DNA of 64,000 bases from JABDJX01 sp039942715 (GCA_039942715.1 JBDVBY010000013.1:57345-121344), one strand, 5' to 3'; shown: positions 33,027 to 42,716, numbered from the stretch's first letter. Notes: generated by a model not told the origin, from the letters alone. A program made the numbers and translations.

Positions 33027-34175
33027 ATGCCAACATTGCCAGATTTTCGATTAGAAACACATTTCTCGAAATGGGAATTCAAGGCGCGCTTTCACATGAC
33101 GGCCTCGGATGCTCAGGCGATGTCGATGCGCGATCTATTGGCGATGGCAACACCGCAAGAGCGCGAGGCGTTTGAAGGAATGTGGCTTGGGTATACCGAA
33201 ACTTTTGGCGCACCCGATCTGCGCGCGGCAATCGCAGCAACCTATGCCCAGCAATCCGCTTCAGATATCCTGTGTTTTGCCGGCGCGAGCGAAGGCATAT
33301 TCGCGGCCAATCAGGTGATCCTTGATAAAGACAGCCATGCCATCGTTGTTACACCAAACTACCAATCCCATGAAACGCTGCCTATCGCGATTTGCGAGGC
33401 AACCGGTATACCGCTTGATCCGAATGACAATTGGTCGCTTGATATCGACCGGGTCGCCGATGCCATCCGTCCCAATACCAAGCTTGTGACGATCAATTTC
33501 CCGCACAACCCAACGGGCGCAATACTGCCCTTGGATCGCTACCAGGCGCTGGTAGAGCTGTGTCGCAAACACGGCATCTACATTCTGCACGATGAGATTT
33601 TTAACGGTCTTGGTGAAACCGGAGCGCGGCATTTACCGTTCATCGCGGACATTTACGAGCGTGGTTTATCGCTTAATGTGATGTCTAAATCCTTCGGTCT
33701 GCCGGGTTTGAGGATTGGTTGGGTCGCGTGTCAGGATCACGAAATCCTTTCAAAGATGGAGCGGCTTAAACACTACCTGTCGATCTGCAATTCCGGGCCC
33801 AGTGAGCGTTTGACCATGATCGCCTTGCGTAACAAGGATCGTATCCTTGCGCGTAACTGCGCCATCGTTGACGAAAACCTACTCAAGTGGGATGCCTTCT
33901 TTGTCCGTCACGCTGATTTGTTTGAGTGGCAGCGCCCTGACGGATCCTGCATGGCGTTCCCGCGTTACAAAGGGGCCGATGGGGTTGAAGCGTTTTGCAC
34001 ATCGCTTGTTGAAGAAAGTGGCGTGCTTTTCTTGCCTAGCACGATCTATTCCTCTGATTTGGGAGCGACCCCTACGGATCGACTGCGCCTCGGTTTTGGG
34101 CGTGCAAACCTCGACGAAGGGCTTGCAGCGCTTGAGGCCCATGTTTCGCGCAACGCGGTCAAACGGACCGTGTAA
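33027..34175 (+). CDS. PLP-dependent aminotransferase, class I/II
   Basis: A 382-residue fold-type I enzyme. The PLP lysine is in NVMSKSFGLPGLRIGWVAC (about residue 223), with NFPHNPTGAILPLDRYQALVELC and the Asp of ILHDEIFNGLGETG before it, and the phosphate-binding Arg in the C-terminal RLRLGFGRANLDEGLA. Substrate unknown, though the position beside an OCD-family gene points to amino acid catabolism. It converges with the SDR gene and the two coding sequences overlap by 17 bases. No strong ribosome-binding site is seen before 33027. Confidence 0.9.
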   Translation: MPTLPDFRLETHFSKWEFKARFHMTASDAQAMSMRDLLAMATPQEREAFEGMWLGYTETFGAPDLRAAIAATYAQQSASDILCFAGASEGIFAANQVILDKDSHAIVVTPNYQSHETLPIAICEATGIPLDPNDNWSLDIDRVADAIRPNTKLVTINFPHNPTGAILPLDRYQALVELCRKHGIYILHDEIFNGLGETGARHLPFIADIYERGLSLNVMSKSFGLPGLRIGWVACQDHEILSKMERLKHYLSICNSGPSERLTMIALRNKDRILARNCAIVDENLLKWDAFFVRHADLFEWQRPDGSCMAFPRYKGADGVEAFCTSLVEESGVLFLPSTIYSSDLGATPTDRLRLGFGRANLDEGLAALEAHVSRNAVKRTV

Positions 34176-34866
34176 TCCCACCATCCACACGGATATTCTG
34201 CCCGGTGATATAGGCACCGCCGTCTGATGCAAGGAATGCAACAACGCTTGCGATCTCTCCTAAGGAACTACCGTAGCGCCCCATTGGGATCATCGAACGA
34301 AACTCCTCTTTTTCAGGGAGGCTGTCGATGAAGCCCGGAAGGACGTTGTTCATGCGGATGTTTTCGGAGGCGTATTTGTCGGCGAAAAGCTTGCTATACG
34401 CGGCAAGCCCTGCACGCATCACGCCAGATGTCGGGAACACCGGGTTTGGTTCAAACGCGGCAAAGGTCGAGATATTGATGATCGCACCACCGCCTTGCTT
34501 TTGCATGATCGGCGTCACCAGCCGCGTTGGGCGCACAGCGTTCAGGAAATAAACTTCCATCCCTTCATGCCAATCCTCATCGGTCAGTTCCAAAATGGGC
34601 GCGCGTGGGCCGTGGCCTGCTGAATTGACAAGTACATCAATGCGGCCCCAATGGCTCATTGCGGCATCCACCAGCTTTTGTAGATCTTCGCCGGACTTGT
34701 TTGTTCCGGTTACACCAACGCCGCCAAGCTCCTTGGCCAAAGCTTCGCCCTTTCCTGAGGAAGACAAGATACCCACTTTGAACCCGTCAGCGGCCAAAGA
34801 GCGCGCGCTGTCGGCGCCCATGCCGGACCCACCGGCGGTGATCAGTGCTACTTTCGCGTCAGACAT
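34159..34866 (-). CDS. SDR-family protein with altered catalytic motif
   Basis: A 235-residue short-chain dehydrogenase/reductase with the nucleotide motif ITAGGSGMGADSARSLAADG, NSAGHGPRAP (NNAG equivalent) and NISTFAAFEPNP. At the place of the YxxxK catalytic pair the sequence reads SGVMRAGLAAYSK: alignment by the conserved AGL puts Ser and Arg where Tyr and Lys should be. C-terminal DGGAYITGQNIRVDGGI is normal. Activity may be altered. It ends the hyuA-hyuB-oxidoreductase-epimerase operon, 12 bases after the epimerase gene. Confidence 0.88.
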   Translation of the reverse strand: MSDAKVALITAGGSGMGADSARSLAADGFKVGILSSSGKGEALAKELGGVGVTGTNKSGEDLQKLVDAAMSHWGRIDVLVNSAGHGPRAPILELTDEDWHEGMEVYFLNAVRPTRLVTPIMQKQGGGAIINISTFAAFEPNPVFPTSGVMRAGLAAYSKLFADKYASENIRMNNVLPGFIDSLPEKEEFRSMIPMGRYGSSLGEIASVVAFLASDGGAYITGQNIRVDGGITRSV

Positions 34867-34878
34867 AATGCCTCTCCT

Positions 34879-35715
34879 TCAGGTTTGCTTGGTGTCGTCG
34901 ATGATGTTCATTGTGGCGACCCCGCTATCGCCAAGCGCGACCGCGGCAAAGGGCCCACCGTGGCACATGTTGCCGGGGTCTTGGCTATCCATCGGTTCGG
35001 TCTCGGCCAAAATCGTTTCGGCGAATTGCTCCGCGTTGTCGCTCGGGCGATAGCCCAGGAAACTGGCCTCGGCATTATCGACTGGCACTCGATCATTGTC
35101 AGACACGCCGTAAACAACGCTGAACCCTGTCACGGGCGTCTCAATGCACCGCTGCACTAGCTGAATCAGATCATCGTAAGACAACCACGATCCAAGCGCG
35201 CGGGCGTTCGTAACCTGAGCACAGGACAGAATGCGCATGTGCACGCTCTCAAGTCCGCGCTTGTCCCAGTACATCGACCCAAGGTCTTCAGCAAAACATT
35301 TGGCCAGACCGTAAAACGTATCAGGGCGATGACGCACATCGGTGCCGATAAAATCGTTCTTGGGATGCATCCCAACTGCGTGGATAGAACTGCCGTAAAC
35401 CACGCGTTTGAGTCCGTGCTGATACGCTGCCTCCCAAATGTTGTACGCCCCGACAAAATTTGGCCCAAGCAGCTTTTCGAACGGTCCTTCATCAGCATAC
35501 GCCCCCATGTGCACAACCATGTCAGCGCCTTCAAGAACGCGCATCATGTCTTCCAGGCTGGCCAGATCGCCCTTGGCGTAACGCTCACCGGGATAAAGCG
35601 TGCCGATGTCGTCGACGATATCGGTGGACAGCAGTTCATTGCACATCTTGGACATTGGCTCGCGCAGGTAAGACCCTAGGCGGCCAGCAGCACCAGTGAG
35701 GACAAGTTTTTTCAT
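34879..35715 (-). CDS. NAD-dependent epimerase/dehydratase, uronate dehydrogenase-like
   Basis: Extended SDR of 278 residues. N-terminal LTGAAGRLGSYLREPM nucleotide motif, DMVVHMGAYADEGPFE, KRVVYGSSIHAVG, then FYGLAKCFAEDLG with the catalytic YxxxK. This pattern resembles bacterial uronate dehydrogenases, but the context does not suggest hexuronates. ATG 35715 was chosen because it opens on MKKLVLTGAAG. Fourth gene of the operon starting with hyuA; 43 bases separate it from the FAD oxidoreductase. Confidence 0.88.
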   Translation of the reverse strand: MKKLVLTGAAGRLGSYLREPMSKMCNELLSTDIVDDIGTLYPGERYAKGDLASLEDMMRVLEGADMVVHMGAYADEGPFEKLLGPNFVGAYNIWEAAYQHGLKRVVYGSSIHAVGMHPKNDFIGTDVRHRPDTFYGLAKCFAEDLGSMYWDKRGLESVHMRILSCAQVTNARALGSWLSYDDLIQLVQRCIETPVTGFSVVYGVSDNDRVPVDNAEASFLGYRPSDNAEQFAETILAETEPMDSQDPGNMCHGGPFAAVALGDSGVATMNIIDDTKQT

Positions 35716-35758
35716 GGGGTCGGGTCTTTCTGTAAAGTTTGGCGACAGAGTTTTTTTG

Positions 35759-36970
35759 TCAGATGATCGCTTTTTCGATGATCTTGTGACCAGCTGGGAT
35801 ACGATCAAAATGGAACTGGGTCATGTCGAGGGTCTTATAAGTTCCATGCACCATGATCTCGGCAGTACCGCGCCCCATTGCAGGGGATTGCTGCAGGCCG
35901 TGACCGGAAAAACCGTTGAGGAAGAAGAAGTTCTCGACCTCCATATGTGGCCCTAAAATCGCGTTGTGATCGAATGTGTTCATCGCGTAATGCCCCGCCC
36001 ATTCCGATTGCACCTTGATCGCCTCAAACTGAGGAATGCGGGTCGCAAGGACTGGCCAGACGTGGTTTTCCCAAATGCTGTGATCCATGATGAAGTCATC
36101 AGGTTCAACCGCTGGGTCAATCTCGGAGTGCCCGCCACATTGGTAAGTCCCGCCGCCGTTTTCGCGCACGTGAACGCCAGATGGATCAATCGTTAGGGGC
36201 AAGTCGCGATCAAGGGGTTTTTCAGCTGAAAAAATCCATGAAAAGCGTTTACGCGGCTCAACCGGGACTTCAATGCCCGCCATTTGCGCAGTGCGCGCCG
36301 CGCGGGGACCCGATGCGTTTAGCACCTGTCCGCAAGCAATCACTTCACCTGATTTCAGCGTCACACTTTCGACGCGGTTGCCTGCCGAGTTCTTGGTAAT
36401 AGCCACCACCTCGTTTTCGATGGTTTCGATCCCGCGTTCACGGGCCGATTTGCGCCACCAATCGAACACGGCTGTCGCATCCCAGAAACCTTCGTCGATG
36501 AGGTTGATCGAGCCTAAGACAATGTCATCAACGTTATAGAACGGATAGGCTGCTTTGATCTGCTCGGGTGTCATCAATTGCGTCGCGGCACCGGCCTTGA
36601 CCTGCACGGCTTGGCTTTCGCGCAAAACATCTGCAAAGCCTTCGTTATCGGCCAGGTACATGTATCCAAAAGAGCGGATCGTAAGCTCTGGTACGCGCTC
36701 ATCATTGCCCATGTAACGCGGTAGGTTCTTGACGAAATCAGCGGCAAATTGGCTGATCCGCACGTTCAACTCGCCCGAGAACTGCTGGCGCATGCAGGAA
36801 TTGGTGTGCATCGTCGATGTGTTCTCGTAACTTAGGTCACGATCCACGATCAACACTTTGCCGTCGAAATCCTTATCATCTGACAGAAACCACGCAGCAG
36901 AGGCGCCCATCATGGCACCGCCAATGATCACGATATCATAGGACGCATTTTGTGGGGTGTGGCGTTTCAT
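35759..36970 (-). CDS. FAD-dependent oxidoreductase (DAO family)
   Basis: Flavoprotein of 403 residues. Dinucleotide-binding motif DIVIIGGAMMGASAAWFLS near residues 12-30, then VDRDLSYENTSTMHTNSCMRQQFS where FAD-linked residues usually lie, and the C-terminal FFLNGFSGHGLQQSPAMGRGTAEIM, typical of the DAO/sarcosine oxidase/dimethylglycine dehydrogenase group. Likely oxidises an amine or amino acid in the pathway encoded by this operon. Its start overlaps the hyuB stop (ATGA). Confidence 0.92.
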   Translation of the reverse strand: MKRHTPQNASYDIVIIGGAMMGASAAWFLSDDKDFDGKVLIVDRDLSYENTSTMHTNSCMRQQFSGELNVRISQFAADFVKNLPRYMGNDERVPELTIRSFGYMYLADNEGFADVLRESQAVQVKAGAATQLMTPEQIKAAYPFYNVDDIVLGSINLIDEGFWDATAVFDWWRKSARERGIETIENEVVAITKNSAGNRVESVTLKSGEVIACGQVLNASGPRAARTAQMAGIEVPVEPRKRFSWIFSAEKPLDRDLPLTIDPSGVHVRENGGGTYQCGGHSEIDPAVEPDDFIMDHSIWENHVWPVLATRIPQFEAIKVQSEWAGHYAMNTFDHNAILGPHMEVENFFFLNGFSGHGLQQSPAMGRGTAEIMVHGTYKTLDMTQFHFDRIPAGHKIIEKAII

Positions 36971-38676
36971 ATTGCATCCCCTCGCGCAACGGAGGTTTCA
37001 ACCTCTGCAATATCCGCGGCTGATAGGTTGTAGTCGTTTGCTGCTGTTTCAGCTGAGATATACCCGCGAGCCAAGTCGCGTTTGACCTGATCGTGCGGAC
37101 GCTCGCCCGGATCGCCGTAGCCAGCCCCACCCGGGAAGGCCATCACGACTTTGCGCCCATGGGCGACGAACTGTTTGCCTTTGCCGTTCATGGCGCTGCC
37201 ATCGTCTCGAACAATTGTTGTAGGCGCGCCAGACCCACCACCACGCCTGCCACGCGCCGGGTGATCAACACGGTCAAACATAGCTTGGATGTCAAACTCG
37301 TGTCCGTCCTGCGCACCTACTTCCATGTACTGACCAAGACCACCCCGCGTCTTGCCGGTACCACCTGAATCAGGGCGCAGCTCTTTGCGCCAGATGATCA
37401 CGGGGCCTGCGTGTTCGGTCGCTTCAATCGGCATGGTCATCACACCGGATGGGAAGGCCGTCGCGTTTAGGCCATCGTGTTCAGGTCGTGCGCCTGAGCC
37501 GCCCGAGTTGAAGGTCAACACTTCGGAGCGACGTGCATCTGCCGGGGCAGGGGCATCTGTGCGCGGGCGCAACGAGACTTGGAAATTACACAGACATCCA
37601 GCACCTTCGGCTGGCACCAATCCCGGCACGATCTTGTCGAAGGCGTCAAACACCGCATCGGGGACAAAGTGGCCGACGATATGGCGCAAGGCCACTGGGG
37701 CAGGGTGCAGTGCGTTGACGATCGTGTTTGCAGGAGCCGTCACTTCGAATGGCGCCAGTGAGGCGGCGTTGTTGGGAATTTCGGGTGCGATGGCGACCTT
37801 CAGCGCATAGCACGCATAGGCCTTTGTATAGACTAGCGGGCAATTGATCCCTTTCTTGTCGACCCCTGAGGAGCCGGTGAAATCCGAGACGATCTTGTCG
37901 CCCTCAACGCTAATCTTCACCTTGAGCGTGATGGGGTGCCCAAACCCGTCCATAGTCATCTGGCCTTCCGCCGATTGTTGTGGAAGCGCAGCGATGCGTT
38001 CTATCGTGGCACGGCGCGAATTTTCGAGAATGAAAGCTGCGATTCCATTCAGATCATCAAGGCTGAACTCTTCCATCATAGTTGCAAGGCGACGGTGACC
38101 AATCTCATTGCAGGTCGCCAAAGCGTAGATGTCGCCGATCAGCTGATCTGGCTCGCGCACGTTGCCGCGAATGATGCGGGTCAGCGTTTCGTCCACCTCG
38201 CCTTTGTCAGCGAATTTCATGATCGGGATGTAAAGCCCTTCCTCGTAAACCGAGTGCGCATCTGCCCCGAATCCGCGCCCGCCGATGTCGACGATATGTG
38301 CTGTGCAGGCAAAGAACCCGACATGCTGACCTTTGTAAAAAGACGGCGTGACCATGGTGATGTCATGCAGGTGGCCAGTGCCTTCCCACGGATCGTTGGT
38401 AATATAGACATCGCCTTCGTAGATGTTGTCGCGCCCAATGCGGCGGATAAAATGCGCAACCGCATCTGCCATCGCATTCACGTGGCCTGGAGTGCCGGTA
38501 ACCGCTTGCGCAAGCATCTGACCCTTAACGTCATAGACCCCTGCAGAAAGGTCACCCGCTTCGCGAACTGAGGTTGAAAAGGCAGTTCGCACCAGCGCCT
38601 GCGCCTGTTCTTCGACAACGGAAATCAATCGGTTCCACATGACTTGATAGGCGACGTTTGAATGTTCTTGTTTCAT
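36967..38676 (-). CDS. hyuB: Hydantoinase B/oxoprolinase family subunit
   Basis: A 569-residue HyuB-type subunit. Conserved N-terminal block: LISVVEEQAQALVRTAFSTSVREAGDLSAGVYDVKGQMLAQAVTGTPGHVNAM, then NDPWEGTGHLHDITMVTP with likely metal ligands, and IDIGGRGFGADAHSVYEEGLYIP. C-terminal glycine-rich GGAGYGDPGERP is usual. It works with the HyuA subunit in ATP-dependent cleavage of cyclic amides such as hydantoins or 5-oxoproline. Overlaps hyuA and the FAD oxidoreductase gene by four bases each. Confidence 0.93.
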   Translation of the reverse strand: MKQEHSNVAYQVMWNRLISVVEEQAQALVRTAFSTSVREAGDLSAGVYDVKGQMLAQAVTGTPGHVNAMADAVAHFIRRIGRDNIYEGDVYITNDPWEGTGHLHDITMVTPSFYKGQHVGFFACTAHIVDIGGRGFGADAHSVYEEGLYIPIMKFADKGEVDETLTRIIRGNVREPDQLIGDIYALATCNEIGHRRLATMMEEFSLDDLNGIAAFILENSRRATIERIAALPQQSAEGQMTMDGFGHPITLKVKISVEGDKIVSDFTGSSGVDKKGINCPLVYTKAYACYALKVAIAPEIPNNAASLAPFEVTAPANTIVNALHPAPVALRHIVGHFVPDAVFDAFDKIVPGLVPAEGAGCLCNFQVSLRPRTDAPAPADARRSEVLTFNSGGSGARPEHDGLNATAFPSGVMTMPIEATEHAGPVIIWRKELRPDSGGTGKTRGGLGQYMEVGAQDGHEFDIQAMFDRVDHPARGRRGGGSGAPTTIVRDDGSAMNGKGKQFVAHGRKVVMAFPGGAGYGDPGERPHDQVKRDLARGYISAETAANDYNLSAADIAEVETSVARGDAI

Positions 38677-40769
38677 CGCGTCTCTCCTTTTCTCACAATG
38701 TCGATACAGCCATCAGGCTGGCAAATAGCATCCCGGGTGGCCGGAATGATGATTGTTGTCTCCTCTTCGGTCACGGCCGCCGGACCTTGTGCGCGTTGAC
38801 CGACGTCCATTTTGTCGCGCAAGATCACCGACGCGTCTTGGTAAGCCCCGCTTGCAGGATCAAACAGCCGGCGCGTGGTCTCTTGATCTGCGACGTTGCT
38901 CGCGGCATCTGTCTCAGCCACACGCTCAACCACTTCGGGCGGTGTTGTGGCATTGACAGACCAAACGGTGATTTCGATATCCATACCGTCAACCGGACGG
39001 CCAAACAGCTTTGAATAGTCCTCGATAAACCGGGCCTCAAACGTGTCCATGTCGGGGTTCATCGCCTGTTCTTCGGTCAGTTCAATCGGGATTTCCCATC
39101 CCTGTCCGGTGTAGCGCATGTAGACTTTGAACTCTGACAAGATCGGGCTGCCGGCGTCGCAGGTGCGGACAAATCCCGTTGCTTCGGTTTTCAGATCGGC
39201 AAGCAGTGACTTGATCCGCTCGCCGTCAAAATCGCTCAGCTTCATGTAAACAGAGCGGTTGGCTTCAAAACTAAACGGAGCACGTAGAAATCCGATGGCA
39301 GAGCCAACGCCTGCTCCTGGTGGCACCAATAGGCGATCCACGCCCAACTTTTCACAAAGCCGCCCGGCGTGTAGCGGAGCAGCGCCTCCAAAAGCGATCA
39401 TTGTGTACTCGGACAGGTCTTCGCCATTCTCAACCGCATGGACACGCGCTGCGTTCGCCATGTTTTCGTCAACCACCTCGGCAACGCCAAAAGCGGCCTC
39501 ACTTGCGTCCATGTCCAGTGTTTCGCCGACATGGCCCAACAGGGCAGACTTCGAGTCTTCAGGGTGCAGTTTGATTGACCCGCCAGCAAAGTTGTCAGGG
39601 TCAAGCTTGCCCAGAACAAGATCGGCATCCGTCACTCCGGGCCGCTCTCCGCCGCGACCATAACAAGCGGGGCCAGGTTCAGATCCGGCGCTTTCGGGAC
39701 CAACCCGAATTTGACGCAGCGTATCGACATGCGCCAAAGAACCGCCGCCGGCCCCAATCTCGACCATGTCGATTACGGGGATCGAAATAGGCATACCCGA
39801 CCCCTTCTTGAACCGGTACGTGCGCGCAACTTCAAACACGCGGGACGTCTTTGGCGTCTGGTTTTTGATGAGGCAAATCTTGGCGGTGGTCCCACCCATG
39901 TCAAAGGACAAGACCTTGTCGAGCCCATAGCGCGCTGCGATGTGCGCTGCGAAAACAGCACCCCCTGCAGGGCCGGATTCAACCAAACGCACCGGAAAGT
40001 CAGCGGCATTCTGGATCGAAATGATCCCACCACCGGAATGCATCAGGAAAATACGACACGAAACGCCTTCGCCTTTCAGCCGCTCTTCGAGTCGGCCCAG
40101 ATAGGATGCCATCAAAGGTTTGATGTAGGCGTTCGCGACGACGGTGTTGAACCGCTCATATTCACGCATCTGCGGGCTTACCTCTGAAGAGATCGACACC
40201 GCAACATCTGGCAGCTTTTCGGCCAGTACTTCGCGTACAAGTTCTTCGTGGGCAGGGTTCAGGTAAGAATGGATCAGCCCAACAGCGACACTTTCAAAGC
40301 CTGCCATGGCAATCTGATCAACAACCGCTTCAACCTCGGCGCGGTCAATCTCTACCAGCACTTTTCCGTTGGCATCAACGCGGCCAGCCACTGTGAACCG
40401 CATATGCCGCGGCAAAAGGGGTTCGGGCAGGTTAAGGTTCAGATCATATTGCTCAAACCGCGACTCAGTCCGCATCTCGATGACATCGCGAAAGCCTTCG
40501 GTTGTGATCAAGGCGGTTTTCGCACCGCGACGCTCGATCAGCGCGTTGGTCGCCAATGTCGTCCCATGAATGATCTGGTCGATCTGGGACGGCGAAACAT
40601 CTGCCTTAGCGCAAACCTGATGCATCCCATCGATGATCGCATTTTCGGGCGCAGAATAGGTCGTCAGAACTTTGATTGAAAACGGCACCCCATCCTTTTC
40701 CAAGACAACGTCAGTGAATGTGCCGCCGATATCGACTCCGAGACGGATGGATGTCGCTGCTGCCATCAT
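38673..40769 (-). CDS. hyuA: Hydantoinase A/oxoprolinase family subunit (ATPase)
   Basis: The ATP-using subunit, about 698 residues. Actin-like phosphate motif RLGVDIGGTFTDVVLE at the N-terminus, HGTTLATNALIERRGAKTALITTEGFRDV, and the second block LSFDMGGTTAKICLI near residue 300. Then GAGGGSLAHVD and the C-terminal hydantoinase A domain. ATG 40769 and ATG 40766 both follow GCAGGAG; the second has the better spacing, and a TTG at 40781 is less likely. First gene of a five-gene operon on the minus strand, with a LysR gene just upstream on the same strand. Confidence 0.93.
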   Translation of the reverse strand: MMAAATSIRLGVDIGGTFTDVVLEKDGVPFSIKVLTTYSAPENAIIDGMHQVCAKADVSPSQIDQIIHGTTLATNALIERRGAKTALITTEGFRDVIEMRTESRFEQYDLNLNLPEPLLPRHMRFTVAGRVDANGKVLVEIDRAEVEAVVDQIAMAGFESVAVGLIHSYLNPAHEELVREVLAEKLPDVAVSISSEVSPQMREYERFNTVVANAYIKPLMASYLGRLEERLKGEGVSCRIFLMHSGGGIISIQNAADFPVRLVESGPAGGAVFAAHIAARYGLDKVLSFDMGGTTAKICLIKNQTPKTSRVFEVARTYRFKKGSGMPISIPVIDMVEIGAGGGSLAHVDTLRQIRVGPESAGSEPGPACYGRGGERPGVTDADLVLGKLDPDNFAGGSIKLHPEDSKSALLGHVGETLDMDASEAAFGVAEVVDENMANAARVHAVENGEDLSEYTMIAFGGAAPLHAGRLCEKLGVDRLLVPPGAGVGSAIGFLRAPFSFEANRSVYMKLSDFDGERIKSLLADLKTEATGFVRTCDAGSPILSEFKVYMRYTGQGWEIPIELTEEQAMNPDMDTFEARFIEDYSKLFGRPVDGMDIEITVWSVNATTPPEVVERVAETDAASNVADQETTRRLFDPASGAYQDASVILRDKMDVGQRAQGPAAVTEEETTIIIPATRDAICQPDGCIDIVRKGETR

Positions 40770-40861
40770 GGGCTCCTGCAATGAAAGACTTACGCAGCAG
40801 GCCTGAAATGTCTTAGATAATCAAATCGATTAAATTTCTAACCCCGATCATTTTTTTTGAT

Positions 40862-41761
40862 CTATGGCGATTGCATCGCTGCTTTGGCTATCTGCGCTGC
40901 TTTGCCAACATATCGTGCAGATCGTGCAGGGGCGTAGCGCGCAAAGAACGACAAGGGGTCGGGCAGCCAATCAGCCTCTATTTTATGCAGTTCACCGGCG
41001 GCAATTTCGGCTTCCAAAAGCCGCTCGGGCAAAAGCGCAACGCCAAGCCCTTCAAGAACCATTGGAACGCAGGCAGACAAAGCGCTTGAATGCACAATCC
41101 GCTCGCGGCGCAAGTTTTGCTCTGTTGCGAGATTATGCAGTGCTGCGCAGGCTCGTGTGTGTTTTGCATGAGTCAAAATCGTCAGGTCAAAAAGCTCAGG
41201 GAGCTTAGGTTTAGCACTGACGTTTTGGATCAGGTCCGAGCTTGCAACCCAACAATAGTGTTCTTGGCCCAAGGCCTCGCTGGCATAAGTTTTTGATTTG
41301 AACGGTCCTGTCTGAAGCGCCAGATCAAGTTGTCCTTCCATCAATCGCGTATCAATCGCGGTCGAAAGGTCAACTTCCAACTGAATGCGCAGCTTGGGGT
41401 AGGCGTCTCTCATCAACCGCAAAAAATTCTGCAACCAAGTACAGGCGACAAGCTCGGTCACGCCCAGCCTCAGAGTTTCTTCAATCAACTCTTGGCGACC
41501 CGCTTCTTCGATGAGAGCCTCCCCGGCCCAAAGAACGTCGCGTGCTTTTTGGAGTAACTTTTCACCATCGGCCGTTAAACGTACCGACCCGGCATCCCGC
41601 AACAACAATGATACCTTTAACGCAGTTTCCAGCGCTGTGATCCGCGCTGAGATATTGGGCTGAGTAGTCCCAAGCGCCAATGCCGCTGCGCGAAATGTCC
41701 CAGTATCAACGACAAAGGCAAAGGCTTCTAACTGCTTGAAGGTGATCTGGCTTTTGATCAT
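40862..41761 (-). CDS. LysR-family transcriptional regulator
   Basis: A 299-residue regulator with the LysR winged HTH at residues 8-65 (FKQLEAFAFVVDTGTFRAAALALGTTQPNISARITALE) and the effector domain from about residue 90 (TLRLGVTELVACTWLQNFL). It lies 93 bases upstream of hyuA on the same strand, rather than divergent as is common for LysR genes. It probably senses a substrate of the hydantoinase operon, by inference from position. An A/T-rich run with a GATCA/TGATC hairpin follows its stop. Confidence 0.92.
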   Translation of the reverse strand: MIKSQITFKQLEAFAFVVDTGTFRAAALALGTTQPNISARITALETALKVSLLLRDAGSVRLTADGEKLLQKARDVLWAGEALIEEAGRQELIEETLRLGVTELVACTWLQNFLRLMRDAYPKLRIQLEVDLSTAIDTRLMEGQLDLALQTGPFKSKTYASEALGQEHYCWVASSDLIQNVSAKPKLPELFDLTILTHAKHTRACAALHNLATEQNLRRERIVHSSALSACVPMVLEGLGVALLPERLLEAEIAAGELHKIEADWLPDPLSFFARYAPARSARYVGKAAQIAKAAMQSP

Positions 41762-41810
41762 CTTATTCCCTTTGATAAAAAAGATTGATGATCGCGAGCT
41801 ATATCCGAAG

Positions 41811-42158
41811 TCACTCTGTGCTGTCTATGAACACAGCATTGCTGGGCGTTACGCCGCGGTGGTAGGTGCAAAACGTGTCGTGGGCGTCTGGCGTCGTCGT
41901 GTGGATTTTGATATTGGTGACGACCTCCACCGCGCCGTGATCAAGACAGGCTTGCTGCGCGTCTTTCACGATATTTAAAAGCTGATCCAACTCACCTTTC
42001 ATAGTGGTTTCCATAGCCCCCACCTGAAACGGCACACCTGATGCTTTGACGACGTCAATGGCGCGATCAACAACCTCGAAATTGTTGCCAGTACGCAGTC
42101 TCGGGATCACCTGAAAGGCCAGAAAAACCGAGTTATCGTTTTGCAAATCATTAGACAT
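41811..42158 (-). CDS. MTH1187/YqgV family thiamine-binding protein
   Basis: A 115-residue protein of the small alpha/beta family also called DUF77. Recognised by FLAFQVIPRLRTGNNFEVVDRAIDVVKASGVPFQVGAMETTMKGELDQLLNIVKDAQQACLDHG, in which the core of the family is clear. Members bind thiamine or related ligands in tetramers and lie near thiamine or hydroxymethylpyrimidine transport genes in other genomes; no such gene is nearby. Upstream of LysR by 49 bases on the same strand. Function inferred from family only. Confidence 0.85.
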   Translation of the reverse strand: MSNDLQNDNSVFLAFQVIPRLRTGNNFEVVDRAIDVVKASGVPFQVGAMETTMKGELDQLLNIVKDAQQACLDHGAVEVVTNIKIHTTTPDAHDTFCTYHRGVTPSNAVFIDSTE

Positions 42159-42266
42159 GAGATCATCCTTTTGGGGTGTATCTCATAGCCCATCTGTTCT
42201 TGAAGGGCTTGAATCAAGTGTAAAACAGGCCCAACTCTTTACTTGTCGCAAAACTTGGTGACGGAA

Positions 42267-42716
42267 ATGCGGGGTATCGCAATGATCTTGGCGCTTCTAA
42301 AGAACACCGTGTTTCTAGTGACGCTTTGTCTATTACTGGCGATAAGCACCGCTTCGTTAGCGGTCAAAACACTGTCGCTAGGGGCCAAAGTAGCAGCCGT
42401 TACAGCTGGAGCGGCGAGCGCGCAGCATCAGGCGGTTGCATCCGCTGTGGCACGAACAAAAGCCAAGGCGCGTTTAAGGCGGACAGTGGTCATGGTACCA
42501 GTCGTTGGTATTGCGGCTGTGGGATATTTTGAAGAGCAAGACTATCAGGAGTGGAAAGAAGAGAACCCGGAGTTGGGTCGCTCTGAATATGCCTGCGAGG
42601 TGAGCCAAGTCAGCGCCGAAGTGATAGATGATATGCTGCAAGGTCTGCCCGAACATGTCCGTCCAAGCCGTGAATTCGTGCTTGCAAAGCTACCGGATTG
42701 TGCTTCGCATAGCTGA
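42267..42716 (+). CDS. Hypothetical membrane protein
   Basis: About 149 residues from ATG 42267 (an in-frame TTG at 42243 and an ATG at 42282 are other options). Transmembrane helix near residues 8-33 (ALLKNTVFLVTLCLLLAISTASLAV), an Ala-rich basic segment (AVARTKAKARLRR), a second hydrophobic stretch VVMVPVVGIAAVGY, and an acidic soluble tail with two cysteines (YACEVS and PDCASHS). No family recognised. Divergent from the thiamine-binding gene and upstream of rpoB. Confidence 0.7.
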   Translation: MRGIAMILALLKNTVFLVTLCLLLAISTASLAVKTLSLGAKVAAVTAGAASAQHQAVASAVARTKAKARLRRTVVMVPVVGIAAVGYFEEQDYQEWKEENPELGRSEYACEVSQVSAEVIDDMLQGLPEHVRPSREFVLAKLPDCASHS

